From Candidatus Nitrosomarinus sp. (lineage in GTDB: Archaea > Thermoproteota > Nitrososphaeria > Nitrososphaerales > Nitrosopumilaceae), in NCBI GenBank assembly GCA_003702465.1, contig REGF01000003.1:1-34143 (forward strand): a stretch of 34,143 bases of DNA, read 5' to 3'. The notes beneath the pieces are model-generated. The model saw only the letters and a program-made list of their open reading frames with translations. It did not search any database and was not told where the DNA came from. A program made the translations under genes and the position numbers. Within the stretch, counting starts at the first letter, position 1. The number at the start of each line of letters is the position of its first letter. This document shows positions 6,279-16,603 of this stretch, one piece after another.

Positions 6279-9200
6279 ATGTCTGAAAACGACGCAATTT
6301 CTCGTATTCGTGGTATTGAAATGCCTGATTACTATCTAAATTATTATTCAAATCTCTCAAAAGAAACCTATTCAATTTTTGAGCACGCAGCATTAGCAAA
6401 ATCTACTCTAGTTGATTCTTCAGGCATAATTGAGCCGAAAATCGCATTTGATCTAGCAGATAGGGTTGCAAAAATGCACGAAATTGATATTGCTGAACCA
6501 TTAAGAGAAATTTTAAAAATCAACGGAAAAGAGCTTTCTGCATTAATTTTAGCAAAAGATATTGCATTAGGAAAATATTCTCTTCCAGAAGCACCCTTAG
6601 AGGAAAAACTTGATCTTGCGGTTCGTGTAGGGTTAGCAATAATTACTGAAGGAGTAACAATTGCACCATTACAAGGAATTAGTGAAGTTAAAATTAAAAA
6701 AAATAAAGATGGAACAGACTATCTTTCGGTTTCAATTGCTGGACCAATGCGTTCAGCTGGAGGAACTGAATCTGCAGTGACATTATTAATTGCAGATCAT
6801 GTTAGAAAAATTGCAGGATTATCAAAATTTCAAGCAAATTCCTTTGATGATGAAACCGGTAGATTTGTTGAAGAATTGAGAATTTATGAAAGAGAGGCTA
6901 GTAGTTTTCAATTTCATATTTTAGATGAAGATATTGAACATGTAATTTCCAATCTTCCAGTTGAATTAGCTGGAGTTGATACTGATCCATTTGAAGTCGT
7001 AAATCATAAAGGAATGACTCGAATCCAGACAGACAGAGTCAGAGGTGGGGCTTTACGTGTATTAAATGACGGTTTGATTGGAAGATCTAAAAAATTACTC
7101 AAAAGAATTGAAATGTACAATTTAGATGGATGGGAGTGGCTCAATGATCTAAAAGGTGCTGTTCAAACTGGAGATAACCAAGAAGATGCTGCAGCAAAAA
7201 GAATGAGAGAAGTAATTACTGGCAGATCTGTCTTATCTATGCCTAACAAATTAGGTGGATTTAGGCTCAGATATGGAAGAGCATGTAATACTGGGTTTGC
7301 AGCAGTAGGATTTCATCCAGTAGTTGCAGAAATCTTGGATCATACCATCGCAGTTGGAACACAAGTTAAAATTGATATTCCTGGAAAAGGTGCAACTGTA
7401 GCATTTGTCGATACTATTGAAACTCCAACTGTTCGTCTTCAAAACGGAGACGTTGTTAAAATTAAAGATGTCAAACATGGAATTGAAATTAAAAATAAAA
7501 TTGAAAAAATTCTTCATCTTGGAGATGTTCTAATTACATTTGGAGACTTTCTTGAAAATAATGCTCAGTTAGTTCCTTCTGGATATGTGGAAGAAATTTG
7601 GATTGAACAATTAAAGGAAATTATTTCAAAATCTGAGGCTAAAAATCCATTTCTAGAACAATTTTTGATTAAAACACCTTCAGTAGATGAAGCACTAAAA
7701 ATTTCACTTGATTATAATTTTTCATTACATCCACATTATCTCTATTATTGGGATAAAATTTCATTAGAAGAATTAGACCAACTTTTACAAGCAAAAAATG
7801 TTAATGAAAACAAAATTGAATACTCAACAGAAAAAAAGAAAATTTTAGAAAAATTAGGAACCCCACATAAAGTTGAAAATCAATCAATTATCTTAGAAAA
7901 TGAAGAAGCAAAAATTTTCTTCAATTTATTATTTTTAACAAAACCAGAAATCAATGATCTTTCAATACCTGAAATTTTATCAATTTCATCAAAAATTAAA
8001 ATTAATAATAAATTTTCAACGTCTATCGGAGTTAGAATAGGCAGACCTGAAAAAGCTGCTCCACGACAAATGAAACCACCCACTCATACTTTATTTCCTA
8101 TTTCTGATAAAGGAGGACCTACAAGAGATCTGCTTAAAGCATCACGAAATGAGCATTTTTTTGCTAATATTCATAACAGGTTTTGTGAACAATGTAACGA
8201 GCCATCAATAGGAATCAATTGCTCAAATTGTGGTAAGAAAACTTCAGTTATTTTTAGATGTAATAATTGTAGAGATACGTTAACAGAACCATTTTGTGAA
8301 AAATGTAAAAGGAAGGCTCCAGCACATTCACATAAAGAATTTCCACTAAAATCACGACTACTTTTAGCACAAGAAAAAATGGGTTTACGTGCAAAAGAAC
8401 CATTCAAAGGACTTAAGGAATTAATCAGTCAAGATAAAATTGCTGAACCGTTAGAAAAGGGATTAGTACGTCAAACTTTTGGCCTAACAACATTCAAAGA
8501 TGGTACTATTAGATTTGATGCAACAAATTCCCCTTTAACTCAATTCAAGCCATCTTGGATTGGAACTTCTATTGAAAAACTAAAGGAATTAGGTTATTCT
8601 CATGATATTGATGGAAAACCACTAGAAAATATTGATCAAATTATAGAACTCAGAATGCAAGATGTAGTAATTCCTGAAGAGAGTGGAAAATATCTAGTTT
8701 CCACTTGCAAATACATTGATACTCTTTTAACAAAATTCTATGGTAAATCTTCATTTTACAATGTTAACAATCCTGAAGAATTAATTGGTCATCTAATAAT
8801 TGGTTTAGCACCACATACCTCAGTTGGAATTGTAGGGAGAGTTATTGGATATACTGATACTCATGTTTGCTTTGGTACACCGAATTGGCATTCAGCAAAG
8901 AGACGTGATGCTGATGGTGATGCAGATTCAATAATGTTGTTAATGGATAGCTTACTAAATTTCTCAAGACAATTTCTATCTGATAGAATAGGAGGTTTAA
9001 TGGATGCTCCATTACTTGTACAACCTTTAGTCTTACCACATGAATCCCAACCTCAGGCACATAATCTTGAAGTAACAAAAATTTTTCCTCTCGAATTTTT
9101 TGAATCTACAATTCAACAAAGTAAAGCATCTGATGTGACATCAGTTGAAATAATTAAATCTAGATTAGAAACTAAAAGACAATTCTTTGATTATCATTTT

Positions 9201-9656
9201 ACTCATTTCACATCATCGTTAACTACTTCCAAATCACGAAGTGCATATTCAACTCTAGGCTCAATGCTTGACAAATTTGATATGCAAGTAAAAAATGCTG
9301 AATTGATTAATGTGGTAAATCCATCTGAACTTGTCTCAAATGTAATTTCAACACATCTTGTCCCAGATATTATGGGAAATCTTAGAGCATATGCTAGACA
9401 AAGTTTTAGATGTACTGCATGTGGCAAATCATATCGTCGAATGCCTCTTATCCAAACATGTGTTTGTGGACATAAATTAATTGCAACAATAACTCGAGGT
9501 TCTGTAGAAAAATATCTAAAACTTGCAAAAAGATTAGTGGACAAATATGATGTTGGTGAATATCAACGTGGAAGAATCCATGCTTTATCTGATGAAATTG
9601 AATTAGTTTTTGGAAAAGGTCAAGGTGACCAGTCACTACTTACTGATTACGCATAA
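6279..9656 (+). CDS. polC: DNA polymerase D large (catalytic) subunit DP2
   Basis: This 1125-residue protein is the polymerising subunit of replicative polymerase D. The N-terminal region carries the characteristic IAGPMRSAGGTESAVTLLIA segment (about 153-172). A zinc module with several CxxC pairs spans about 635-680 (CEQC, CSNCG, CNNC, CEKC). The catalytic double-psi beta-barrel loop is RRDADGDADS (875-884), with the aspartates that bind metal. A second zinc site lies at C1045/C1048 and C1061/C1063 (CTACG and CVCG) near the C-terminus, where DP2 contacts DP1. The length is close to the intein-free family size, so no intein is present. It follows GGGP synthase by 15 bases and ends two bases before the stop of convergent glyA. 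Confidence 0.96.
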   Translation: MSENDAISRIRGIEMPDYYLNYYSNLSKETYSIFEHAALAKSTLVDSSGIIEPKIAFDLADRVAKMHEIDIAEPLREILKINGKELSALILAKDIALGKYSLPEAPLEEKLDLAVRVGLAIITEGVTIAPLQGISEVKIKKNKDGTDYLSVSIAGPMRSAGGTESAVTLLIADHVRKIAGLSKFQANSFDDETGRFVEELRIYEREASSFQFHILDEDIEHVISNLPVELAGVDTDPFEVVNHKGMTRIQTDRVRGGALRVLNDGLIGRSKKLLKRIEMYNLDGWEWLNDLKGAVQTGDNQEDAAAKRMREVITGRSVLSMPNKLGGFRLRYGRACNTGFAAVGFHPVVAEILDHTIAVGTQVKIDIPGKGATVAFVDTIETPTVRLQNGDVVKIKDVKHGIEIKNKIEKILHLGDVLITFGDFLENNAQLVPSGYVEEIWIEQLKEIISKSEAKNPFLEQFLIKTPSVDEALKISLDYNFSLHPHYLYYWDKISLEELDQLLQAKNVNENKIEYSTEKKKILEKLGTPHKVENQSIILENEEAKIFFNLLFLTKPEINDLSIPEILSISSKIKINNKFSTSIGVRIGRPEKAAPRQMKPPTHTLFPISDKGGPTRDLLKASRNEHFFANIHNRFCEQCNEPSIGINCSNCGKKTSVIFRCNNCRDTLTEPFCEKCKRKAPAHSHKEFPLKSRLLLAQEKMGLRAKEPFKGLKELISQDKIAEPLEKGLVRQTFGLTTFKDGTIRFDATNSPLTQFKPSWIGTSIEKLKELGYSHDIDGKPLENIDQIIELRMQDVVIPEESGKYLVSTCKYIDTLLTKFYGKSSFYNVNNPEELIGHLIIGLAPHTSVGIVGRVIGYTDTHVCFGTPNWHSAKRRDADGDADSIMLLMDSLLNFSRQFLSDRIGGLMDAPLLVQPLVLPHESQPQAHNLEVTKIFPLEFFESTIQQSKASDVTSVEIIKSRLETKRQFFDYHFTHFTSSLTTSKSRSAYSTLGSMLDKFDMQVKNAELINVVNPSELVSNVISTHLVPDIMGNLRAYARQSFRCTACGKSYRRMPLIQTCVCGHKLIATITRGSVEKYLKLAKRLVDKYDVGEYQRGRIHALSDEIELVFGKGQGDQSLLTDYA

Positions 9657-9658
9657 AA

Positions 9659-10981
9659 TTATCTTAATTTGACGTATTCGTAAGCACCTAATTTTTTATC
9701 AAAACAATACTTTACTTTTTGATAGTCTTTTCTCCAGGATTTTACTTTTGGAAGAATTTTCTTTGGATCCTTTTTCTCAATAATTATTTGTTTGATGAAT
9801 GTAGCAATTTCTTTCATTTCATTTTCTTTCATTCCTAATCTGGTAATTTCAGATACACCCAATCTAATACCTCCTGGATGGAAATAATTTCTTCCAGCTT
9901 TGATATCTCCAGGAATAAGTTGTCTATTTACAATAATGTTAGCTTTTTCTAATTCAGCTTCAACTTTTCCACCATCAGAATAATCTAAAACATTAACTGC
10001 AATTTGATGTGATTGCGTATATCCTCTACTTTCACCTAATACTTTGAATCCAACATCATTTAGTGCTTCAGCAAATACTTTTGCATTTTTAATAATTTGA
10101 GATGCATAATCTTTACCAAACTCCAATGCTTCAGCAAATGCAACAGCTTTACCTGCCATGTTATTGATGTGGTGACTACTAGTCAATCCTGGGAATGTTG
10201 CTTTCTTAATTGGTTCTTCATGTTCTTCAGAACCTAAAACTAATCCACCTTGAGGACCAAACAATGTTTTGTGTGTACTCATAGTCATTGTATCGGCTCC
10301 TTCACGTAAAGGATCTTGGAATTTTCCACCAGCAATTAATCCTGCAACATGAGCTGCATCATAATTGATATGAATGTCATATGTTTTAAGAAAATCTGAT
10401 AATTCCTTTACTGGATGTGGGAATAAGAATAATGAACCACCAAACATTGCCATTTTTGGAAGACGATTATCTTTTTTGAGTTCTTTAACTTTCTGTTTAG
10501 TTTTGTCTACATCAATTGTCATATCTTCAGCATTAAATGGATAAAATTCAATTTCTAAACCATGAACTAATCCTGCAGTTCCAGAATGCTCTTTTTTACC
10601 ATGTGAAATATGTCCACCAGCAGGAATAGATGGAGCAATCATTACATCACCAGGATTTGAATAAGCCGAATATACTGCTAAATTTGCAACAACTCCAGAA
10701 ATAGGTCTAACATCTGCAAATTTTGCTTTGTATAGTTTTTTAGCTAATTTCATACATTCTACTTCTACATCATCAATGTAGATACATCCAGCATAGACTC
10801 TATCTCCAGGCCAACCTTCAGCATATCTATTACCAAAATCAGAAATTATTGCTTCTCTGACTGCAGGACTTGGAATATTTTCACTAGCAATTAATGGAAT
10901 TGAATTTTCAAACCATTTATGATGTTCTTTTAATTTTGAAAATATTTTATTGTAAGATTCTTTGTTTTGTGATTTTACCAT
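9659..10981 (-). CDS. glyA: serine hydroxymethyltransferase
   Basis: This 440-residue PLP enzyme interconverts serine and glycine with transfer of a one-carbon unit to a folate or pterin carrier. The PLP lysine is in STHKTLFGPQGG (K238). Other family marks are NRYAEGWPGDRVYAG near the substrate site, HISHGK, NYDAAHVAGLIAGG and RLGVSEITRLG. It has the length of the archaeal group. A TTTTTAAA box at 11005-11012 on the minus strand is centred about 26 bases upstream of the ATG at 10981, which supports a leaderless start. It is divergent from the thermosome gene and tail to tail with DP2. Confidence 0.95.
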   Translation of the reverse strand: MVKSQNKESYNKIFSKLKEHHKWFENSIPLIASENIPSPAVREAIISDFGNRYAEGWPGDRVYAGCIYIDDVEVECMKLAKKLYKAKFADVRPISGVVANLAVYSAYSNPGDVMIAPSIPAGGHISHGKKEHSGTAGLVHGLEIEFYPFNAEDMTIDVDKTKQKVKELKKDNRLPKMAMFGGSLFLFPHPVKELSDFLKTYDIHINYDAAHVAGLIAGGKFQDPLREGADTMTMSTHKTLFGPQGGLVLGSEEHEEPIKKATFPGLTSSHHINNMAGKAVAFAEALEFGKDYASQIIKNAKVFAEALNDVGFKVLGESRGYTQSHQIAVNVLDYSDGGKVEAELEKANIIVNRQLIPGDIKAGRNYFHPGGIRLGVSEITRLGMKENEMKEIATFIKQIIIEKKDPKKILPKVKSWRKDYQKVKYCFDKKLGAYEYVKLR

Positions 10982-10989
10982 ATTTTACG

Positions 10990-11012
10990 AATTGGTTTTC
11001 CCAATTTAAAAA
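10990..11012 (-). promoter_or_regulatory. glyA promoter with a TATA box and overlapping inverted repeat
   Basis: On the minus strand TTTTTAAA (11012 to 11005) forms the TATA-like box for glyA. Next to it AATTGG, TTTTC, CCAATT (10990-11006) forms a dyad with six-base arms, which could be an operator between box and start. The dyad is short and AT-rich. Confidence 0.45.
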
Positions 11013-11053
11013 CACCGATATCGAATTATTTTCCACCATATTGATCTGGAAGG

Positions 11054-11060
11054 TATAAAA
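11054..11060 (+). promoter_or_regulatory. TATA box of the thermosome gene
   Basis: TATAAAA is one of the clearest promoter boxes in the window. Its centre at 11057 predicts a transcription start at about 11083, two bases before the ATG at 11085. This argues against the upstream TTG at 11076 as the start codon and for a leaderless message. Confidence 0.75.
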
Positions 11061-11084
11061 GGGGAATCTGGAGTTTTGCCAATT

Positions 11085-12794
11085 ATGGGTATGCAAGCAA
11101 CTTCAAAAGGAAATATGCCTGTTGTACTGCTAAAAGAAGGCGGTTCAGAAACTAAAGGTAAAGATGCTCAAAAAAACAATATTGGAGCAGCAAAAATCGT
11201 TGCTGAAATAGTTCATACCAGTTTAGGTCCACGAGGAATGGACAAAATGTTAGTTGATTCCTTAGGTGACGTTACAATTACAAATGATGGTGCAACCATT
11301 CTAAAAGAAATTGACGTTCAACATCCAGCAGCAAAAATGCTAGTTGAAATTTCTAAAACTACTGATAATGAAGTAGGTGATGGAACAACTTCAGCTGTTG
11401 TTTTAGCCGGTGCATTATTAGAACAAGCTGAATCATTAATTGATCAAGATGTTCATCCAACAATTATTGTAGATGGTTACAAAAAAGCTGCTAGAAAATC
11501 AAAAGAGTATCTTGAAGAAATAGCAGACTCAATTTCTTCAGTTGATAAAAATATTTTAAATAAAATCGCAAAAACTTCAATGCAAACCAAATTAGTTAGA
11601 AAAGATTCTGATTTACTTGCAGATATTATTGTAAAATCCGTTATCGCTGTTTCTGAAAAAGAAGGTGAAACATATGATGTAGACATAGATGATATTAAGG
11701 TAGAAAAGAAAGCTGGCGGTTCAATCAAAAATTCAATGATTGTTCAAGGAATTGTTTTAGATAAAGAAATTGTTCATGGTGGAATGCCTAGAAAAATTAC
11801 TGACGCAAAAATTGCATTACTAAATACTGCATTAGAAATTAGCAAAACTGAAACTGACGCAAAAATTAACATATCAAATCCTCAACAACTAAAATCATTT
11901 TTAGATGAAGAAAATAGAATGCTCAAAACTATGGTTGACAAAGTAATTGGTTCAGGAGCTAATGTTGTATTGTGTCAAAAAGGACTTGATGATATGGCAC
12001 AACATTATTTGGCAAAAGCAGGAATTATTGCAGTTAGAAGAATTAAAGAAAGTGATTTAACAAAACTTGCAAAAGCAACAGGTGCTAGAATTGTTACAAA
12101 CTTAGATGATTTGTTTGAAAAAGATTTAGGCAGTGCTGAAGTTGTTGAAGAAAGAAAAATTGAAGAAGATAAATGGGTTTTTGTTGAAGGATGCAAACAT
12201 CCAAAATCTGTAACTTTACTTTTACGCGGTGGTTCACAAAGAGTAGTTGATGAAGTCGAACGTTCTGTTCATGATGCATTAATGGTAGTAAAAGATGTAA
12301 TTTTAAAACCACAGATTGTTGCTGGAGGTGGTGCACCTGAAACATACGCTTCTACAAAACTTAGAGGTTGGGCAAAATCATTAGAAGGAAGAGAACAATT
12401 AGCTGCAGAAAAATTTGCAGATGCTTTAGAATCAATTCCTTTAACACTATCTGAAAATGCAGGAATGGATCCAATTGACACTCTTACAGTATTACGTTCA
12501 AAACAACAGAAAGGTGAAAAATGGACTGGAATTGATGTAATGAAAGGTAAAATTGGAAATATGAAATCAAGTGATATTATTGAACCATTAGCAGTCAAAC
12601 TACAAATTGTTTCAGCAGCAGCTGAAGCAGCCTGTATGATTCTTAGAATTGATGATGTCATCGCTACCCAAAGTTCTGGTGGTGGCGGTGGAGGAGAAGG
12701 AGGAATGCCACCTGGAATGCCACCTGGAATGGGTGGAATGGGTGGAATGCCACCTGGAATGGGTGGAATGCCTGATATGGGCGGAATGATGTAA
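11085..12794 (+). CDS. thermosome subunit (group II chaperonin)
   Basis: The protein is about 569 residues from the ATG at 11085. It is an ATP-driven double-ring chaperonin subunit that folds cytosolic proteins. Hallmarks are the N-terminal LGPRGMDKMLVDSLGD and ITNDGATILKEI motifs, the ATP-site motif NEVGDGTTSAVVLAG, the hinge motif QIVAGGGAPE and the C-terminal IDDVIA segment followed by a flexible tail of Gly-Gly-Met and Pro-Pro-Gly-Met repeats (about 535-569) that points into the ring cavity. The TATAAAA box and the strength of the call favour high, possibly stress-linked expression; regulation is not otherwise visible. A single thermosome gene lies in the window; other subunits may be elsewhere. 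Confidence 0.96.
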   Translation: MGMQATSKGNMPVVLLKEGGSETKGKDAQKNNIGAAKIVAEIVHTSLGPRGMDKMLVDSLGDVTITNDGATILKEIDVQHPAAKMLVEISKTTDNEVGDGTTSAVVLAGALLEQAESLIDQDVHPTIIVDGYKKAARKSKEYLEEIADSISSVDKNILNKIAKTSMQTKLVRKDSDLLADIIVKSVIAVSEKEGETYDVDIDDIKVEKKAGGSIKNSMIVQGIVLDKEIVHGGMPRKITDAKIALLNTALEISKTETDAKINISNPQQLKSFLDEENRMLKTMVDKVIGSGANVVLCQKGLDDMAQHYLAKAGIIAVRRIKESDLTKLAKATGARIVTNLDDLFEKDLGSAEVVEERKIEEDKWVFVEGCKHPKSVTLLLRGGSQRVVDEVERSVHDALMVVKDVILKPQIVAGGGAPETYASTKLRGWAKSLEGREQLAAEKFADALESIPLTLSENAGMDPIDTLTVLRSKQQKGEKWTGIDVMKGKIGNMKSSDIIEPLAVKLQIVSAAAEAACMILRIDDVIATQSSGGGGGGEGGMPPGMPPGMGGMGGMPPGMGGMPDMGGMM

Positions 12795-12853
12795 TTTCAT
12801 TAGAAAATTTTCTTACTTCAAAAGTTTATTTGATAAATAATTTACAAATTATT

Positions 12854-13125
12854 ATGAACGCTTCATCAAAAATTTTATCCGGTTTTAAGTATGGTTATCT
12901 AGTTGTATTTTTTGCATTATTATCCGGTATCTTTTATCCTATAATTACACAAACAAGTTTTGAACCAGTAATTAGTGGAATTTTAGTATTATTTTTAGGT
13001 CTAGCCGGTGGTGTTTTGTTGTATAGAGCTACAACATCAGAAACAAAAAGAGAAATATTTTTTGGAAGTGGATTTGTCTTAATTGGAATTTCGTTGTATT
13101 TTATTTTTCAATTAACTGGAAGAGT

Positions 13126-13129
<4 letters not shown>
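12854..13129 (+). CDS. small three-helix membrane protein
   Basis: The protein is 91 residues from the ATG at 12854. Three hydrophobic segments are clear: about 12-30 (GYLVVFFALLSGIFYPII), 38-57 (VISGILVLFLGLAGGVLLYR) and 66-86 (IFFGSGFVLIGISLYFIFQL). A loop with charged residues (TTSETKRE) separates the last two. A TTTATT box at 12825-12830 has its centre about 26 bases upstream, which supports this ATG over a TTG at 12830. No function can be assigned. The gene's end overlaps the end of convergent glnA by four bases. Confidence 0.7.
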
Positions 13130-14556
<1,427 letters not shown>

Positions 14557-14586
14557 AGCTTTTCCGTGACTGACTTTATATGGCAA

Positions 14587-14593
14587 TTTTATA
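14587..14593 (-). promoter_or_regulatory. TATA box of glnA copy 1
   Basis: On the minus strand the sequence is GTATAAAA (14594 to 14587). With archaeal spacing the transcript would begin near 14563, a few bases before the ATG at 14556 and well past the alternative TTG at 14586. It therefore decides the start codon. Confidence 0.7.
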
Positions 14594-14639
14594 CTTCAAT
14601 CAAACACAAATACAACCAGCATTTAAGGATTAGGTAGAA

Positions 14640-15197
14640 ATGTCCGAATCAAATCCTATTGATATCAATTCATTACATAATATCGTTTTACGAGAAACTG
14701 AAAATGATTCTTTGTTAGAAATTAAACCTAATTTCTATCGAAACTTATCGGATTTTATTGGAAATTTAAAAAAACAGGAATTTGAAGGTGTAGAAAATAA
14801 AATCAAAGAAACAATGATAGAAATGGCTACCGAATTGACATCATTATTGTTACATATTAGATTAGAAAAAATTTCTAACTCTAATGATTATGATATTGGT
14901 TATCTTTTAGATGAGGAGAAATTCATTATAGATTCTCAAGATGAACAAAATGAAAGAATTGAAATGATTCTTTCAGCAACAATCAATGGAAAATCAAAAT
15001 TTCTTGAATCTTTAGCTGAAAATCATAAAATTAAAAAAATTGTTGTAAGATTTCTTGAAGATGTAGATGAAATTGTAGGTGCAGATCTTGAAAAATATGG
15101 ACCATTCAAAGTTGAAGATATAGCTACAATTCCATATGAAAATGCTCAGGCTTTAATTGCTAAAAATATTGCAACTAAAGTTAGATGGGAAGATTAG
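14640..15197 (+). CDS. GINS complex subunit (Gins51/Gins15-like)
   Basis: This 185-residue protein belongs to the GINS family, which bridges the MCM helicase and Cdc45/RecJ in the replicative CMG complex. The N-terminal A domain is helical (about 5-110: LHNIVLRETENDSLLEIKPN, then FYRNLSDFIGNLKKQ and AATINGKSKFLESL-like helices). The small B domain at the C-terminus (about 135-180) has the diagnostic VRFLEDVDEIVGAD, YGPFKVEDIATIP and ALIAKNIATKV. Having the B domain last is the Gins51/Gins15 arrangement rather than the Gins23 one. It fits the replication theme of this region. It is divergent from glnA, with a possible box ATTTAAGG near 14620. Confidence 0.85.
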   Translation: MSESNPIDINSLHNIVLRETENDSLLEIKPNFYRNLSDFIGNLKKQEFEGVENKIKETMIEMATELTSLLLHIRLEKISNSNDYDIGYLLDEEKFIIDSQDEQNERIEMILSATINGKSKFLESLAENHKIKKIVVRFLEDVDEIVGADLEKYGPFKVEDIATIPYENAQALIAKNIATKVRWED

Positions 15198-15228
15198 GTA
15201 AAAATTATACCTATTATTCATATAAAAT

Positions 15229-15513
15229 ATGTCTCATACTGGTGTAGACGTAATTGATTTTCTATTTTATACAATTTATCCCGTAATTGGAATTTTTGTT
15301 GTTGAAATAATCAGTAGATTAATCAAACTTCCTAAATGGATAAAACTTTGGACTCAAGCAGTTGTGTCTGCTGGATTTGGTATTTACTATTGGTTTATCT
15401 TACCTGCACCACAAAATTTTCCATTAACTGCGATGGTTATGTTTGCTCTAGCAATTGCTTTAGTTTATCAAGGTAGACGAGCAAAAATCTCTCCTGAAAA
15501 AAGTCCTTACTGA
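15229..15513 (+). CDS. small membrane protein of unknown function
   Basis: This 94-residue protein has three hydrophobic segments at about 8-27 (VIDFLFYTIYPVIGIFVVEI), 38-58 (IKLWTQAVVSAGFGIYYWFIL) and 63-82 (FPLTAMVMFALAIALVYQG), with a basic tail (RRAKISPEKSPY). A TTATAC box about 25 bases upstream of the ATG makes it an independent, near-leaderless unit 31 bases after GINS. No conserved functional motif is seen. The gene is convergent with the AN1 zinc finger gene with five bases between. Confidence 0.7.
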   Translation: MSHTGVDVIDFLFYTIYPVIGIFVVEIISRLIKLPKWIKLWTQAVVSAGFGIYYWFILPAPQNFPLTAMVMFALAIALVYQGRRAKISPEKSPY

Positions 15514-15518
15514 TTTGA

Positions 15519-15737
15519 TTATTTTCCAAAGAATCTTTTGAAAATACTTCCTTTTCCTCTATTTCCGTCTCGAATTACTTTTCTTTGTCCAAATCTTTCT
15601 GCTCTTATTTGTCTTAATTTTACACAACGATGCTCTTCAGGCAATCTATGTTCAGAACAAAATGGATCTTTACAATAACTGCAATGAAATGGCATATCTG
15701 TCATATCTCCACAATATGCACACTTTTCAGATATCAT
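15519..15737 (-). CDS. AN1-type zinc finger protein
   Basis: This 72-residue protein is nearly all one AN1 zinc finger: CAYCG, then HCSYC, FCSEHR and EEHRC, giving the C-x2-C...C-x2-C-x4-C-x2-H-x5-H-x-C ligand order for two zinc ions. The C-terminal third is basic (QIRAERFGQRKVIRDGNRGK) and may bind nucleic acid. AN1 fingers in eukaryotes link to ubiquitin and stress responses; small archaeal members have no firmly established role. A second possible role is as a ribosome or RNA binding protein, but this is only inferred from charge. Confidence 0.85.
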   Translation of the reverse strand: MISEKCAYCGDMTDMPFHCSYCKDPFCSEHRLPEEHRCVKLRQIRAERFGQRKVIRDGNRGKGSIFKRFFGK

Positions 15738-15860
15738 AATTTACTATGAATTTTTTCTTTTAAAAAACTTATTAGAATTTTTTAAACTTGTTTTAAGACA
15801 TTAACCACAAAATTTTCTAAACATTTTTAGTATTGATAAAAAAAAATCAAATGATTACAA

Positions 15861-16601
15861 ATGATTGATGGTAAGGTTGCAATAATTACTGGTGCAAGTA
15901 GTGGAATTGGAGAGGCCACAGCTATTACACTTGCAAAAGCAGGTGTTAAAGTTGCAATTGGTGCTAGAAGAGTTGATAGATTAGAAGAATTATCTAAAAA
16001 AATCATTGCTGAAGGTGGAGAAGTTCATTTTCAAAAATTAGATGTTACAAAACGTGAAGAATGTGATAATTTTGCTAAAGCAGTTTTAGAAAAATGGGGT
16101 TCAATTGATATCTTAGTAAATAATGCTGGCTTAATGCCATTAAGCTTTTTCAAAAATCTCAAAGTCGATGAATGGGATAGAATGGTTGATGTAAATATCA
16201 AGGGTGTGTTATACTGTACAGGCTCAGTAATTTCTCATATGAAAGAAAAAAAATCTGGTCATATAGTTAATCTTTCATCCGTAGCTGGAAGAGTGGTATT
16301 TCCTGCTGGTAGTGTTTATTGTGCAACAAAATTTGCTGTTGCAGCATTTACTGAAGGATTAAGACAAGAATTTAGTGTTAGATCAAATATTCGAGTAACT
16401 AGTATTGAACCTGGAATAGTTGCAACAGAACTAACTGACACCATTACAGATGAATCTCTTAAACAATTTGTAGAAAATGGAAAAAAAATGGAAACTCTAC
16501 AAGCACAGGATATTGCAAATGCAATTTTGTATGCTGTAGATTCCCCATCACATGTTAATGTTAATGAAGTTTTGATTAGACCTACAACACAAGAAAAATA
16601 G
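15861..16601 (+). CDS. short-chain dehydrogenase/reductase
   Basis: This 246-residue Rossmann-fold oxidoreductase has the classical SDR motifs: TGASSGIG (10-17) for the dinucleotide, NNAG (87-90), and the catalytic triad S139/S140, Y153 and K157 (YCATK). The Arg pair in GARR (35-38) after the second strand suggests NADP(H) over NAD(H). The substrate is not evident. The ATG at 15861 is used because an ATG at 15851 stops after five codons. The next gene starts two bases after its stop codon, so SDR and flavoprotein are almost certainly translated from one message. Confidence 0.9.
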   Translation: MIDGKVAIITGASSGIGEATAITLAKAGVKVAIGARRVDRLEELSKKIIAEGGEVHFQKLDVTKREECDNFAKAVLEKWGSIDILVNNAGLMPLSFFKNLKVDEWDRMVDVNIKGVLYCTGSVISHMKEKKSGHIVNLSSVAGRVVFPAGSVYCATKFAVAAFTEGLRQEFSVRSNIRVTSIEPGIVATELTDTITDESLKQFVENGKKMETLQAQDIANAILYAVDSPSHVNVNEVLIRPTTQEK

Positions 16602-16603
16602 TT

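Noticed and set aside
9203..9544. 113-codon minus-strand open frame inside DP2
   Set aside because: It is antisense to the conserved C-terminal region of DP2 that carries the zinc site; no independent support.
6279..9656. Possible intein in DP2
   Set aside because: Total length and continuous family motifs leave no room for an intein; no intein splice motif was seen.
12612..12800. Minus-strand open frame rich in His, Ser and Arg
   Set aside because: It is the antisense shadow of the Gly-Gly-Met tail of the thermosome gene; the repeats in it come from that tail.
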